Origin: Halieaceae bacterium UBA5085
Lineage (GTDB): Bacteria; Pseudomonadota; Gammaproteobacteria; Pseudomonadales; Halieaceae
Reading direction: 5' to 3'
Assembly (NCBI GenBank): GCA_002414665.1
Contig: DIAF01000047.1
Coordinates: 91,021-120,827, forward strand
Length of the DNA stretch: 29,807 nucleotides
Shown: piece by piece, positions 13,537 through 21,704 of the stretch
How positions within the stretch are numbered: the stretch's first letter is position 1
How the letters are laid out: every line of letters starts with the position of its first letter
Made by a program: the position numbers and the translations under genes
The notes under the pieces: generated by a model
Databases searched by the model: none
What the model saw: the letters and a program-made list of their open reading frames with translations, nothing else
Told to the model about the DNA's origin: nothing

Positions 13537-15957
13537 CTAGAAGCGATAAACCACCTGACCGGAGATCCAGCGTGGCGGGTCCGGGAAGGCCTGGGCAGAA
13601 CCACCGCCAAAGGCCGCGGCATTGGAAAAACCGAGCGTGGTCTTGTCGCTCAGATTCTTGCCGATGACGGAGAATGTCCAGTCCTCAAGCCGGTAGCTGA
13701 CCGCGAGGTCATACTTTACATAGCCTTTCTGCGAGAGCAGTGGATCTGCTGATGCGGAATGGAAGAAATCATCCGTGAAGTAAATCAGCGGACGCACAAC
13801 AAGCTCACCAGCTCCCAGCTGCTGGCTCCATTCAGCACCGATGCTGCCGCTGTATTCCGGCGCATACGGACGCTGTTTGCCGGACATATCCTGAGCACAG
13901 CCAGCACCGGCCGATTCGAACAGTTGTAAGGTAGTGCAAGTGCCGGACTCGTAGTTATCGTACTCCGAGTTGAGATATGCGACATCCGCAAACAACATCA
14001 ACTCCGAGCTGGCTTGATAGGTCAAGCCCACTTCAACACCCTCTGCAATGGATTCAGCGGCATTGCGAACCACGGAACTCACAGATCCACCAACAAACTC
14101 AATCACTGTTTCCTGAAGATCGGCATATTCGCTTCGGAAAAGCGCCATATTCACCTGCAGTGACCCATCCAGATAGCTACCTTTCATTCCCAGTTCATAG
14201 GCATCAACAGTTTCAGGATCAAAACTCTCCGGCGCTGCCGCCGCGCTGTAACCTCCTGCCTTGAAGCCCTTAGTGTAGGAGCCATAGACCATGGTGGACT
14301 CACCGAGGTCATACTGGACATTGAAGGATGGCATGACATCGCTGTCTTCCCTGTTGGGCTCGGGGTGAGGGCTTAAATCCGATCCAAGGATGCGGGATAA
14401 CCACATCGAATGGTAGGCATCGTATTCGCGATAGGTACTCATGTCTGCATCAACACTCTCGCCAAAGCTGCGAGTACGTTCGGCAGATTTCTTCACCTGG
14501 GTATAGCGGATACCCGCGTTGGCGCGCAGACGCTCACTAATGGAGTAACCGACCGATGCGAACGCGGACAGCGTTTCATCCTTGTTGCGAGTATTGTTCA
14601 AGCCGGTCACGGGAGACCACGGATCCTCTGTGATGGGTGGCAGTCCAGCCCCGCCAGCATTGAGACCGTTGACCACATCTGCAGCAATGGCCATGAACGG
14701 CAGGAACCAGAAGCCGAAGTCGGACTCGAGCTCGTAATCGATCTCGGCGTAGTATCCTCCCACCATCCACTCCAGTGGACCATCACTGTTTGAAACAAGG
14801 CGCAACTCTTGGCTGAATTGTTCGGCATCCTCGAAGATAGGCGATGGAGCACCCAGATAACCCTGACGACTGGGATCAGGATTCGGCGCTCCCCACGGAT
14901 TGCCCATTTGGAAAGCCCAGGGATTGGGAGTACCCGGCACCGCGGTTGGCAATATGTTGACCCGGGCTTCGAGATCGTGGCTGAAATAGCCGGTGGAGGC
15001 CACGAGGGTCATGGTGTCGAAGTGGAAGCGGTTGGTCCAGCCAATTTCATCGAACTCATAGTCCATAAACGAATAGTTACCATCGCCCTCATAGTTCACC
15101 TTGGACTCGACCTGACCCTGATTGAAACCGAGGAACATGCCGCATCCTTCAGCCGGAACTATCGGCGCTGGGGGTGGACAGTTAATCAATTCAGGGGTGG
15201 AAAAATTCTCGACATCAAGACTACCTGTATCGAAGCGCAGATGAGAGCTAAAACTCTCACTGGGCTCCCAAAGCAGTGAAACTCGAGCGACCGACTCCTC
15301 CATGTCGGGAAAGTCGGAATCTGTGGTGCGGCTATAACTGTACCCATCCTGCCCACCGACGCGCCCGGCAACGCGAACTGACAGGTTTTCACTTAGCGGG
15401 ACAGAAACAGCGGCATCCAGCTGATGCTGCCCATACTCCCCAAACACCGCACGCACCTCACCTTCAAGCTCCTGAGAAGGTTTACGCGTAGTGATATTCA
15501 GCGCTCCCGCACTGGTGTTATTTCCAAAGAACGTTGTTTGTGGACCCTTCAGGACCTCAATCTGCTCAATATCGAACATCGCTGCCTTGCTGGCACGAGA
15601 CCGACCACGGTAGAAGCCGTCGACGAAGGTTCCTACCGCCTGTTCAAAACCGGCATTTTGACCAGAGCCAACACCCCTGATCGTCATAAAATCTGTCAAC
15701 GGATTTGAATTGATGCTGACATTGGGCATACGAGCAGTAACCTCATGCAGTGAGGTCAGGTTCATTTCCTCCATGACGTCACCCGGCATTACAGAAACAG
15801 AAATCGGCACATCCTGGAGACTCTGATCTCTGCGTTGGGCAGTAACAAAAATCTCCTCAAGCTGTGCTGCTGCAAGGTCGACCGTGAACAAGACTGACGC
15901 AAGCGCAACCACCAGCGGGGTCCTGCGAAGTCCGGGATACTTTTGATTGGCGATCAT
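13537..15957 (-). CDS. TonB-dependent outer-membrane receptor
   Basis: This 806-residue protein is a TonB-dependent receptor that would import a substrate too large or scarce for porins. It starts with a signal peptide (MIANQKYPGLRRTPLVVALA, cleaved near AAA-Q). A TonB-box-like LEEIFVTAQRR and a plug domain (about residues 35-155) follow, with IRGVGSG, VLKGPQTTFFGNNTSAGALNI and ITTRKP. The remainder is a beta-barrel ending in the typical terminal Phe (VVYRF). ATG 15957 has an AAGGAG site six to eight bases before it. It lies 184 bases after the C-C hydrolase gene on the same strand and has its own -10 element, so it may be read both from the meta-cleavage operon and alone. Context suggests uptake of the aromatic substrate; siderophore uptake is less likely given the neighbours. 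Confidence 0.93.
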   Translation of the reverse strand: MIANQKYPGLRRTPLVVALASVLFTVDLAAAQLEEIFVTAQRRDQSLQDVPISVSVMPGDVMEEMNLTSLHEVTARMPNVSINSNPLTDFMTIRGVGSGQNAGFEQAVGTFVDGFYRGRSRASKAAMFDIEQIEVLKGPQTTFFGNNTSAGALNITTRKPSQELEGEVRAVFGEYGQHQLDAAVSVPLSENLSVRVAGRVGGQDGYSYSRTTDSDFPDMEESVARVSLLWEPSESFSSHLRFDTGSLDVENFSTPELINCPPPAPIVPAEGCGMFLGFNQGQVESKVNYEGDGNYSFMDYEFDEIGWTNRFHFDTMTLVASTGYFSHDLEARVNILPTAVPGTPNPWAFQMGNPWGAPNPDPSRQGYLGAPSPIFEDAEQFSQELRLVSNSDGPLEWMVGGYYAEIDYELESDFGFWFLPFMAIAADVVNGLNAGGAGLPPITEDPWSPVTGLNNTRNKDETLSAFASVGYSISERLRANAGIRYTQVKKSAERTRSFGESVDADMSTYREYDAYHSMWLSRILGSDLSPHPEPNREDSDVMPSFNVQYDLGESTMVYGSYTKGFKAGGYSAAAAPESFDPETVDAYELGMKGSYLDGSLQVNMALFRSEYADLQETVIEFVGGSVSSVVRNAAESIAEGVEVGLTYQASSELMLFADVAYLNSEYDNYESGTCTTLQLFESAGAGCAQDMSGKQRPYAPEYSGSIGAEWSQQLGAGELVVRPLIYFTDDFFHSASADPLLSQKGYVKYDLAVSYRLEDWTFSVIGKNLSDKTTLGFSNAAAFGGGSAQAFPDPPRWISGQVVYRF

Positions 15958-15978
15958 TCGGTAACTCCTTTCAAGGCT

Positions 15979-15984
15979 ATTATA
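15979..15984 (-). promoter_or_regulatory. -10 element for TonB receptor gene
   Basis: On the minus strand this reads TATAAT, a perfect -10 hexamer, 22 bases before the start of the receptor gene. The -35 region (about 16002-16007) is poor, so activation by a regulator bound at the nearby inverted repeat (16016-16035) is possible. Confidence 0.5.
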
Positions 15985-16015
15985 CTTTTCAGACCCTGCA
16001 GGTTTCTGCCTGGCG

Positions 16016-16035
16016 CCTGACGCTAAAGTGTCAGG
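16016..16035. promoter_or_regulatory. Operator-like inverted repeat upstream of TonB receptor promoter
   Basis: CCTGAC and GTCAGG are perfect six-base arms separated by eight bases. The repeat sits just upstream of the -35 region of the candidate receptor promoter, a usual place for an activator site. The regulator is unknown. Confidence 0.35.
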
Positions 16036-16109
16036 TTCATAGTCTGCTACAACTTCACGCGCAGTTGCTCCAAGCACGCATGAATGACCATTTCGGAAAT
16101 ACTAAACCT

Positions 16110-16130
16110 GGCGCCGCAGGCTGCGGCACC
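16110..16130. repeat. GC-rich hairpin between hydrolase and TonB receptor genes
   Basis: GGCGCCGC and GCGGCACC can form an eight-base stem with one wobble pair, starting 11 bases past the hydrolase stop. There is no T-tract after it on the minus strand, so it is at most a weak attenuator or mRNA-stabilising hairpin. Confidence 0.35.
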
Positions 16131-16141
16131 TTGCGAAGAAC

Positions 16142-16987
16142 TCAGTGTTGGAGAAAATCGATGACCAGACGGTTGAAGGCATCCGCGTGCTCCCACTGCG
16201 CCCAATGCCCACACTGACTGAATACATGCAGCCGAGAATCAGGAATCATGTTCAGCAACTTGAGGCTCCAGTCAATCGGAACAAACCGGTCGTCGCGGCC
16301 CCAAGTAATGAGAGTTGGCGATTTGATTTCGGGTAACTGTTCCGTAAAGTCGCCCATTTTGAATCCGCTGATTTCCACACTCTTCAAATAATTCTCAAGG
16401 TGTTGCGGATTGGCAAGAATAGACTGGTGACGCAAGCTGATCAGTTCATCTGTCAGTGCTGAGGGATCGTAGACGAACACATCCAGCATTTTGCGCAGGT
16501 TTTCCATGCTTGGATCGCGATAAACGTCAAAGAGAAGTTTGATACCTTCCATCGGTAGTGGCGTAAAAATACTGGTGCGCCCAACACCGCCAGACCCCAT
16601 AAGAATGAGCTTTCCGACGCGCTCTGGCTGCGCTGTCGCCAATGCCAGCGCGCTCCCGCCCCCCATCGAATTGCCGACAAGGTGGGCTTTCTCAAGTCCG
16701 ATTGCATCCATCAATGCCGCTATGGCCCGACCATTAAGTACAAATCTCGCTTCCCCGGTGACCACTGAATCAGATTTTCCGAAGCCCGGGCAATCGATAA
16801 GTATCACGCGGTAGCCAGCTTCAACGAAAGCGTCCACATTGCGATGGAAATTTGCCCAGCCCGTCGCTCCGGCACCCGAGCCGTGGATCATGATGACTGC
16901 TTCTCCTTCGCCGATATCGTTGTAGTGAATGCGCCATTCCGGGGTCACCGCATATTGGCTGGTATTATCCTGATTGTAGTTACTCAT
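16142..16987 (-). CDS. Meta-cleavage product C-C bond hydrolase (MhpC/BphD/HsaD-like)
   Basis: This 281-residue alpha/beta hydrolase should split the ring-cleavage product (a 2-hydroxy-6-oxo-dienoate) into a 2-hydroxydienoate and a carboxylic acid. The family pattern is clear: oxyanion-hole HGSGAGATGW near residue 35, nucleophile elbow GNSMGGGSAL near 105, acid GRDDRFVP near 232 and base CGHWAQWEH near 261. ATG 16987 follows an AAGGAAG site; the longer frame to 17056 overlaps the aldolase gene. It lies 34 bases after the aldolase stop and is the last enzyme gene of the operon. Sequence alone does not separate HsaD (steroid) from BphD or MhpC specificities. Confidence 0.9.
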   Translation of the reverse strand: MSNYNQDNTSQYAVTPEWRIHYNDIGEGEAVIMIHGSGAGATGWANFHRNVDAFVEAGYRVILIDCPGFGKSDSVVTGEARFVLNGRAIAALMDAIGLEKAHLVGNSMGGGSALALATAQPERVGKLILMGSGGVGRTSIFTPLPMEGIKLLFDVYRDPSMENLRKMLDVFVYDPSALTDELISLRHQSILANPQHLENYLKSVEISGFKMGDFTEQLPEIKSPTLITWGRDDRFVPIDWSLKLLNMIPDSRLHVFSQCGHWAQWEHADAFNRLVIDFLQH

Positions 16988-17021
16988 TAGAGTCTTCCTT
17001 CGTGGGGTATTGATGTTGTGT

Positions 17022-18044
17022 TTAATGCGTGTTTCTTTGCAGATCGAGCGCGACATCTACGATCATGTCCTCTTGGCCGCCGACCATTCGGCGGCGACCA
17101 AGCTCGATGAGTATGTCCATTGTCTTCAGTCCGTAGCGTTCGGCAGCGACCTCCGAATGTCGAAGAAAGCTGGAATAGACACCGGCATAGCCTAGCGCCA
17201 GGGTTTCGCGGTCGACCCGGACCGGCCTGTCTTGCAACGGTCGAACAATATCGTCAGCGGCATTCATCAGGGCATGCACATCAGTACCATGCTCCCAGCC
17301 CATCCGTTCAATTGCAGCAACAAAGACCTCCAGCGGTGCGTTCCCGGCGCCCGCCCCCATTCCAGCCAGGCTCGCATCTACCCGGTCACAGCCCTCCTCA
17401 ACCGCCACGATCGAGTTGGCCACGCCAAGACTGAGGTTGTGATGGGCATGAATCCCGGTCTCGGTTGCGGGATCCAACAGGTCCTTCAAGGCGCGGAAGC
17501 GATCGCGGACATCATGCATGCCAAGCGCACCACCCGAATCGACCACGTAAATACATTGAGCGCCGTAGTTCTCCATGGATTTTGCCTGCGAAGCCAGATC
17601 TGTCGGACTGATCATGTGGCTCATCATCAGAAAGCCCACCGTGTCCATCCCCAGAGAACGGGCATGTTCTATGTGCTGACGAGAGATATTTGCTTCCGTG
17701 CAATGCGTTGCGACTCGTACGGTGCGTGCGCCTGCGGAATAGGCCCGATCCAGGTCATTGATGGTGCCGATCCCAGGTATCAGCAAGGTCGCAACACGAG
17801 CATGCTTTACTACGCCTGCAACGGCTTCGATCCACTCAATGTCAGTGTTGGCGCCAAACCCGTAGTTAAAGCTGGAACCGCACAAGCCGTCGCCGTGCGC
17901 CACTTCAATGCTGTCAACCTTGGCAGCGTCGAGCGCGGCGGCAATCTGCTGCATGTTTTCCACGCTGTATTGGTGTCGAACCGCGTGGCTGCCGTCCCTT
18001 AGAGTCACATCGGAAATGTAGACTTTCTTATCTGGTCTAAACAT
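17022..18044 (-). CDS. mhpE: 4-hydroxy-2-oxoacid aldolase (MhpE/BphI/HsaF family)
   Basis: The 340-residue class II aldolase cleaves 4-hydroxy-2-oxovalerate or the six-carbon homologue to pyruvate and an aldehyde. The DRE-TIM signature DVTLRDGSHA lies at residues 12-21, with the metal-binding region HAHHNLSLG near 200 and GMGAGAGNAPLE near 230. The C-terminal communication domain (residues about 270-340) is present. Length is normal for the family (about 340). An AAGGACAG ribosome site precedes ATG 18044, and 13 bases separate the gene from its partner dehydrogenase, with which it should form a channelling complex. Confidence 0.94.
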   Translation of the reverse strand: MFRPDKKVYISDVTLRDGSHAVRHQYSVENMQQIAAALDAAKVDSIEVAHGDGLCGSSFNYGFGANTDIEWIEAVAGVVKHARVATLLIPGIGTINDLDRAYSAGARTVRVATHCTEANISRQHIEHARSLGMDTVGFLMMSHMISPTDLASQAKSMENYGAQCIYVVDSGGALGMHDVRDRFRALKDLLDPATETGIHAHHNLSLGVANSIVAVEEGCDRVDASLAGMGAGAGNAPLEVFVAAIERMGWEHGTDVHALMNAADDIVRPLQDRPVRVDRETLALGYAGVYSSFLRHSEVAAERYGLKTMDILIELGRRRMVGGQEDMIVDVALDLQRNTH

Positions 18045-18057
18045 GACGGAGCTGTCC

Positions 18058-18999
18058 TTAATCTGTGTTGCGGCCGGCTTGAGCTAGTCGGTCTGCGGTT
18101 GCCATTGCCGCAGACGTCATGATGTCAAGATTTCCGGCATACGCGGGCAGATAGTGCGCGGCGCCCTCAACCTCGAGAAAGACTGTCACTTTCAATCCGC
18201 TACGCGGCCCCAAACCTGGTATTTGTAGTGGCCGTGATCGAGGTATGGTTTCAAACTGAACTTTTTGTTTAAGACGATAGCCAGGAACGTAGTCCTGAAC
18301 ACGATTGACCATGGTCTCAATGGATTGCTCAACTGCATTTGCGTCCGCATCTTCACAGAGCGCATACACGGTGTCGCGCATCAGCATTGGCGGTTCGGCG
18401 GGATTCAGAATAATAATGGCTTTTCCGTATTCCGCTCCACCCACGGTTTCTATGGCTCTGGACGTGGTAACCGTGAACTCATCAATGTTCGCTCTTGTAC
18501 CCGGCCCGGCAGAAACGCTACTGATGGAAGCGACGATTTCAGCCGCATGGATTTGCGCCACGTTCGCGATCGCCGCGACAACTGGAATGGTTGCCTGCCC
18601 GCCGCAAGTAACCATATTCACGTTCAGCGCATGTAGATGCTTATCCAGGTTCACTACCGGGACACAGTAGGGACCGATCGCTGCAGGTGTGAGATCAATC
18701 ATTCGGATATCGGGCCTGACGGATCGCAGCACCGAGTCGTTATGCTGATGCGCGGCAGCCGAGGTTGCATCCAGAACGATGTCGATATCGGCCATTTCCT
18801 GCATGCGACAGAGACCTTGAACGCCATCGCAAGTCGTCGCCAGACCCAGACGCCGAGCGCGCTCAAGCCCGTCCGACTGTGGATCAATGCCAACCATCGC
18901 AATCAATTCCAGACTCTGGGACTGTCGCAAAATCTTGATCATCAAATCCGTTCCGATGTTACCCGAACCGATAATCGCTGCTTTCATTTTTCTCGTCAT
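18058..18999 (-). CDS. mhpF: Acetaldehyde/propanal dehydrogenase, acylating (MhpF/BphJ/HsaG family)
   Basis: This 313-residue enzyme converts the aldehyde made by the aldolase to acetyl-CoA or propionyl-CoA using NAD and CoA. The N-terminal Rossmann motif IIGSGNIGTDL is at residues 9-19, and the catalytic Cys lies in VTCGGQATIPVV near residue 131. The dimerisation/C-terminal domain contains GAEYGKAIIILNPAEPP and ends with LPAYAGNLDIMTSAA, all standard for the family. An AAAGGTGG site precedes ATG 18999. The gene sits between hydratase and aldolase with gaps of 9 and 13 bases. If it makes propionyl-CoA, the prpB gene in this window would have an obvious source of substrate. Confidence 0.95.
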   Translation of the reverse strand: MTRKMKAAIIGSGNIGTDLMIKILRQSQSLELIAMVGIDPQSDGLERARRLGLATTCDGVQGLCRMQEMADIDIVLDATSAAAHQHNDSVLRSVRPDIRMIDLTPAAIGPYCVPVVNLDKHLHALNVNMVTCGGQATIPVVAAIANVAQIHAAEIVASISSVSAGPGTRANIDEFTVTTSRAIETVGGAEYGKAIIILNPAEPPMLMRDTVYALCEDADANAVEQSIETMVNRVQDYVPGYRLKQKVQFETIPRSRPLQIPGLGPRSGLKVTVFLEVEGAAHYLPAYAGNLDIMTSAAMATADRLAQAGRNTD

Positions 19000-19008
19000 G
19001 ATCCACCT

Positions 19009-19797
19009 TTACTCAAAGCGAACCGAGCAGTCGCCTACACCCTGAATGGCCATGCGCAACTGGTCACCACGGGCGACAGGAACCATAGCGGACAAAGCAC
19101 CAGACAGGATCACTTCACCCGCCTGCAGCGAAATACCTAGTCGCCCTAGCGTATTGGCCAGCCATGCCACGGCCGTCACCGGTGACCCCATAGTTGCCGC
19201 TCCAGCGCCAGTACCGACCACTCTGCCATTTTTCTCCATCACCATACCAAGCAGGCGAAGATCCAGTTCATTCGGGCGCACCATCTGGTCACCCAACACA
19301 AAGAGCCCACACGAGGCATTGTCCGCGACCGTATCCTGAATCTTGATCCGCCAGTCGCAAATACGCGAATCCACGATCTCAAAACAGGCCATTACCCCGT
19401 CCGTTGCTCGCAGCACGTCAGCCGTGGTAACACCGGGTCCCTGCAGATCACGCTTGAGCACGAAGGCCAGCTCACCCTCGGCCTTGGGCTGAATAAGCTT
19501 AGCAATATCCACTGCGGAACCTTGATTGATCACCATATGGTCAGTGAGCATGCCAAAATCCGGCTGATTGACCTTCAGCATTTCCATGACTGGATCACTG
19601 GTCACACCGATTTTCTTGCCGATGATTTTTTCACCGGCACTAACACGTCGATGAATCAATGCACGCTGGATGGCATAGGCATCTTCAACGCTCAGACCCG
19701 CCTCGGAATCCGTGAGGGGTTCGATGGGTTTACTCTGACACAGCGCCTGATACAGACGCTCGGCCAGGTTCTCTATGACTGCATTTTTCATTTTCAC
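19009..19797 (-). CDS. mhpD: 2-hydroxy-dienoate hydratase (MhpD/HsaE family)
   Basis: The 262-residue enzyme hydrates 2-hydroxypenta-2,4-dienoate, or its methyl homologue, to the 4-hydroxy-2-oxoacid. Visible family features are GKKIGVTSDPVMEMLKV near residue 62, the metal-binding PKAEGELAFVL near 105, FEIVDSRI near 140 and DNASCGLFVLG. The C-terminal AGEVILSGALSAMVPV is typical of MhpD/HsaE and the related decarboxylases. An AAGGTG site precedes ATG 19797. The preceding 73-base gap to the monooxygenase gene has no terminator, so the operon continues. Catecholate-pathway decarboxylases (XylI type) share the fold, but the lack of a semialdehyde dehydrogenase here favours hydratase. Confidence 0.92.
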   Translation of the reverse strand: MKMKNAVIENLAERLYQALCQSKPIEPLTDSEAGLSVEDAYAIQRALIHRRVSAGEKIIGKKIGVTSDPVMEMLKVNQPDFGMLTDHMVINQGSAVDIAKLIQPKAEGELAFVLKRDLQGPGVTTADVLRATDGVMACFEIVDSRICDWRIKIQDTVADNASCGLFVLGDQMVRPNELDLRLLGMVMEKNGRVVGTGAGAATMGSPVTAVAWLANTLGRLGISLQAGEVILSGALSAMVPVARGDQLRMAIQGVGDCSVRFE

Positions 19798-19870
19798 CTT
19801 TCTTGTTCCTTGTCGGCAGGACAGAGCACAGCCGCTGCCGGCTCCGCGACGGCCGCCTCCGTTGACGCCC

Positions 19871-21073
19871 TTAATCCTGCGCGAGATTGAACATTAATGG
19901 TGGGAGCGGCTGACCGAGGAGATACCCACCCAGAACACCCGCTGAATCATCAGCGTTCTGGGTAATGTGGTTGGCACCAGCGATAATATCCCGCAACCAG
20001 CGCTGTAACGGATTCTGGTCGTAGAGACCACGGGCCCCGACAGCCTTGAACAGCAGGGTTACCGCTTCCTCACAGTCGCGCCCGACTCTTGCGATATCCA
20101 GCATATGGGCTACTCGTTCGGACTCAGGCACTAGCTCACCGCGAATCGCATAATCCATGGTTTCGTCCATCATCTGCAGAATACGAGAACGCGCGGAACG
20201 CACACGCACGACCGCATTCCCCAAACGGTCCTTTGTATAATGATTGAGAGCTGTGAGCTCACCTGTTGCTGTGTTCCGGCGTGACTGCATCTGCTTGATA
20301 AATTCATCGATGGCACCCTGCCCCATACCGATCATCTGGGCAGATACTGCAGCGAAAAACACCTGATTGAACGGCAGCAGATATGGCGCTGGACGATCGC
20401 CCGCGTGATAAGCAACCATACTGTGTGCACGGTGGGCAGGCACGAAAGCATCATCAATCACCAGCGTCTTGCTACCAGTGCCTTTGAGACCAAATACGTG
20501 CCAATCGTCCACGATACGATAGTCGGAAGCGGGGACGAGAAGGGATAGGCGATCAACAACCTGGCCAGCCTCGTTCTTGACCAGCGCTCCCATAAACGAC
20601 CACTCCGCGTGGTCGCAGCCACTGGAGGGCCGCCAGGTTCCACTAAGCTTGTACCCGCCCTCAACGACTTCGAGAACACCCATTGGTGGATAGCAGGAGC
20701 CGACAATCACTGTATCGTCTTCACCCCAGACATCTTCACCTGCCTGCGTATCGAGTATGCCGAACTCCCACTGGTGTACGCCAAGAATCATCATGTTCCA
20801 GGCACTGGCCCCACAACCCCGGCCAAGCTCCATGAGAACTTTGTAAAATGTCTTCGGATCCATTTCCCAGCCGCCGAAACGGCGCGGCTGCAAGATCTTG
20901 AAAAAACCCGCCTCAACAAACGCCTGAATCGTTTCAGCCGAGACCTTGCGGTTTGCCTCAACGGATGCGGCCTTTTCTGTCAGCATTGGGATCATGTCTC
21001 GTGCACGACTCACAAGTTCCCACTCTGAGGGAACGGCGCGATCCCGATCAGGAGTCCTTTGTTGTTGTGTCAT
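19871..21073 (-). CDS. Flavin-dependent phenol monooxygenase, oxygenase component (HsaA-like)
   Basis: This 400-residue protein has the acyl-CoA dehydrogenase fold of group D two-component monooxygenases such as HsaA (3-HSA hydroxylase). It would ortho-hydroxylate a phenol to a catechol using reduced flavin from the adjacent reductase. The N-terminal helical domain holds FFKILQPRRFGGWEMDP. The beta domain has LSGTWRPSSGCDHAEW (about 150-165) and FGLKGTGSKTLVIDDAFVP, and the C-terminal helical bundle contains ALNHYTKDRLGNAVVRVRSAR and AVGARGLYDQNPLQRWLRDI. No catalytic Glu of true acyl-CoA dehydrogenases is apparent and the gene sits between flavin reductase and hydratase genes. A GAGAGG site precedes ATG 21073. 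Use of this class suggests a bulkier phenol than those attacked by MhpA. Confidence 0.9.
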   Translation of the reverse strand: MTQQQRTPDRDRAVPSEWELVSRARDMIPMLTEKAASVEANRKVSAETIQAFVEAGFFKILQPRRFGGWEMDPKTFYKVLMELGRGCGASAWNMMILGVHQWEFGILDTQAGEDVWGEDDTVIVGSCYPPMGVLEVVEGGYKLSGTWRPSSGCDHAEWSFMGALVKNEAGQVVDRLSLLVPASDYRIVDDWHVFGLKGTGSKTLVIDDAFVPAHRAHSMVAYHAGDRPAPYLLPFNQVFFAAVSAQMIGMGQGAIDEFIKQMQSRRNTATGELTALNHYTKDRLGNAVVRVRSARSRILQMMDETMDYAIRGELVPESERVAHMLDIARVGRDCEEAVTLLFKAVGARGLYDQNPLQRWLRDIIAGANHITQNADDSAGVLGGYLLGQPLPPLMFNLAQD

Positions 21074-21112
21074 GGTATGTGCCTCTCGTGTCTAATGGTC
21101 TTATTGATGGAT

Positions 21113-21670
21113 TCAATGGCTATGGCTGGGTATTGCGGCAAATTTTCCGGCGAAGTACAGCAGCGGCTCTGCCTGATCAAGGGTGCCTTTGACATCCTGA
21201 ACTTCGCACAGAAAGAGATCGTGAGTTGCAGCCGGAATAATCTCGACCACGCTGCAATCAAAAACTGCCAGTGCCTCTGCAAGAATGGGCGTCCCGTTGC
21301 AACCCTCTCTCCAATCACCATCAACAAAGCGTTCGCCACCTGACACGCCCGGAATCATCCCGGCAAAACGGCGCGCCACTTGTTCTTGACTGGCCCCAAG
21401 TACATTAATGCTAAGCCTTCCACTGCGGGTAATAACGCCGTGGGCAAATACATCGCGATTCACGCAAACAAGGAGACGCGGGGGTTCCGCAGTCACAGAG
21501 CAGACCGCCGTCGCAGTCAGACCCGCTCTGCACTGCCCGTCGTTGGCTGCGATAACAACACAGTGTCCCGCGAGGTTGCGCATGCCGTTGCAGAAGTCTT
21601 CTTTGCTGACTGGCCCGGCCTGCTGTGCTGACTGCAGTTGCTGTATCTGATGAAAATTCATTATGTTCAT
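21113..21670 (-). CDS. Flavin reductase component (HsaB-like)
   Basis: The 185-residue flavin reductase would supply reduced FMN or FAD to the HsaA-like oxygenase. The flavin_reduct fold is shown by CNGMRNLAGHCVVIAA, the flavin-binding CRAGLTATAVCSVTAEPPRLLVCVN, and DCSVVEIIPAATHDLFLCEVQDV near the C-terminus. The length matches HsaB and HpaC (170-190). The chosen start is ATG 21670, eight bases after GAGAG; a second ATG three codons later is also possible. It lies 34 bases after the dioxygenase gene and 39 bases before the oxygenase gene, as expected for a two-component system. Confidence 0.92.
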   Translation of the reverse strand: MNIMNFHQIQQLQSAQQAGPVSKEDFCNGMRNLAGHCVVIAANDGQCRAGLTATAVCSVTAEPPRLLVCVNRDVFAHGVITRSGRLSINVLGASQEQVARRFAGMIPGVSGGERFVDGDWREGCNGTPILAEALAVFDCSVVEIIPAATHDLFLCEVQDVKGTLDQAEPLLYFAGKFAAIPSHSH

Positions 21671-21704
21671 TGTTTTTTCTCTCTTGATGACAAGCGCAAA
21701 AATG

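Noticed and set aside
17232..18002. A 256-codon plus-strand frame opposite the aldolase gene
   Set aside because: The minus strand encodes an intact, full-length aldolase; the plus frame has no recognisable domain or ribosome site.
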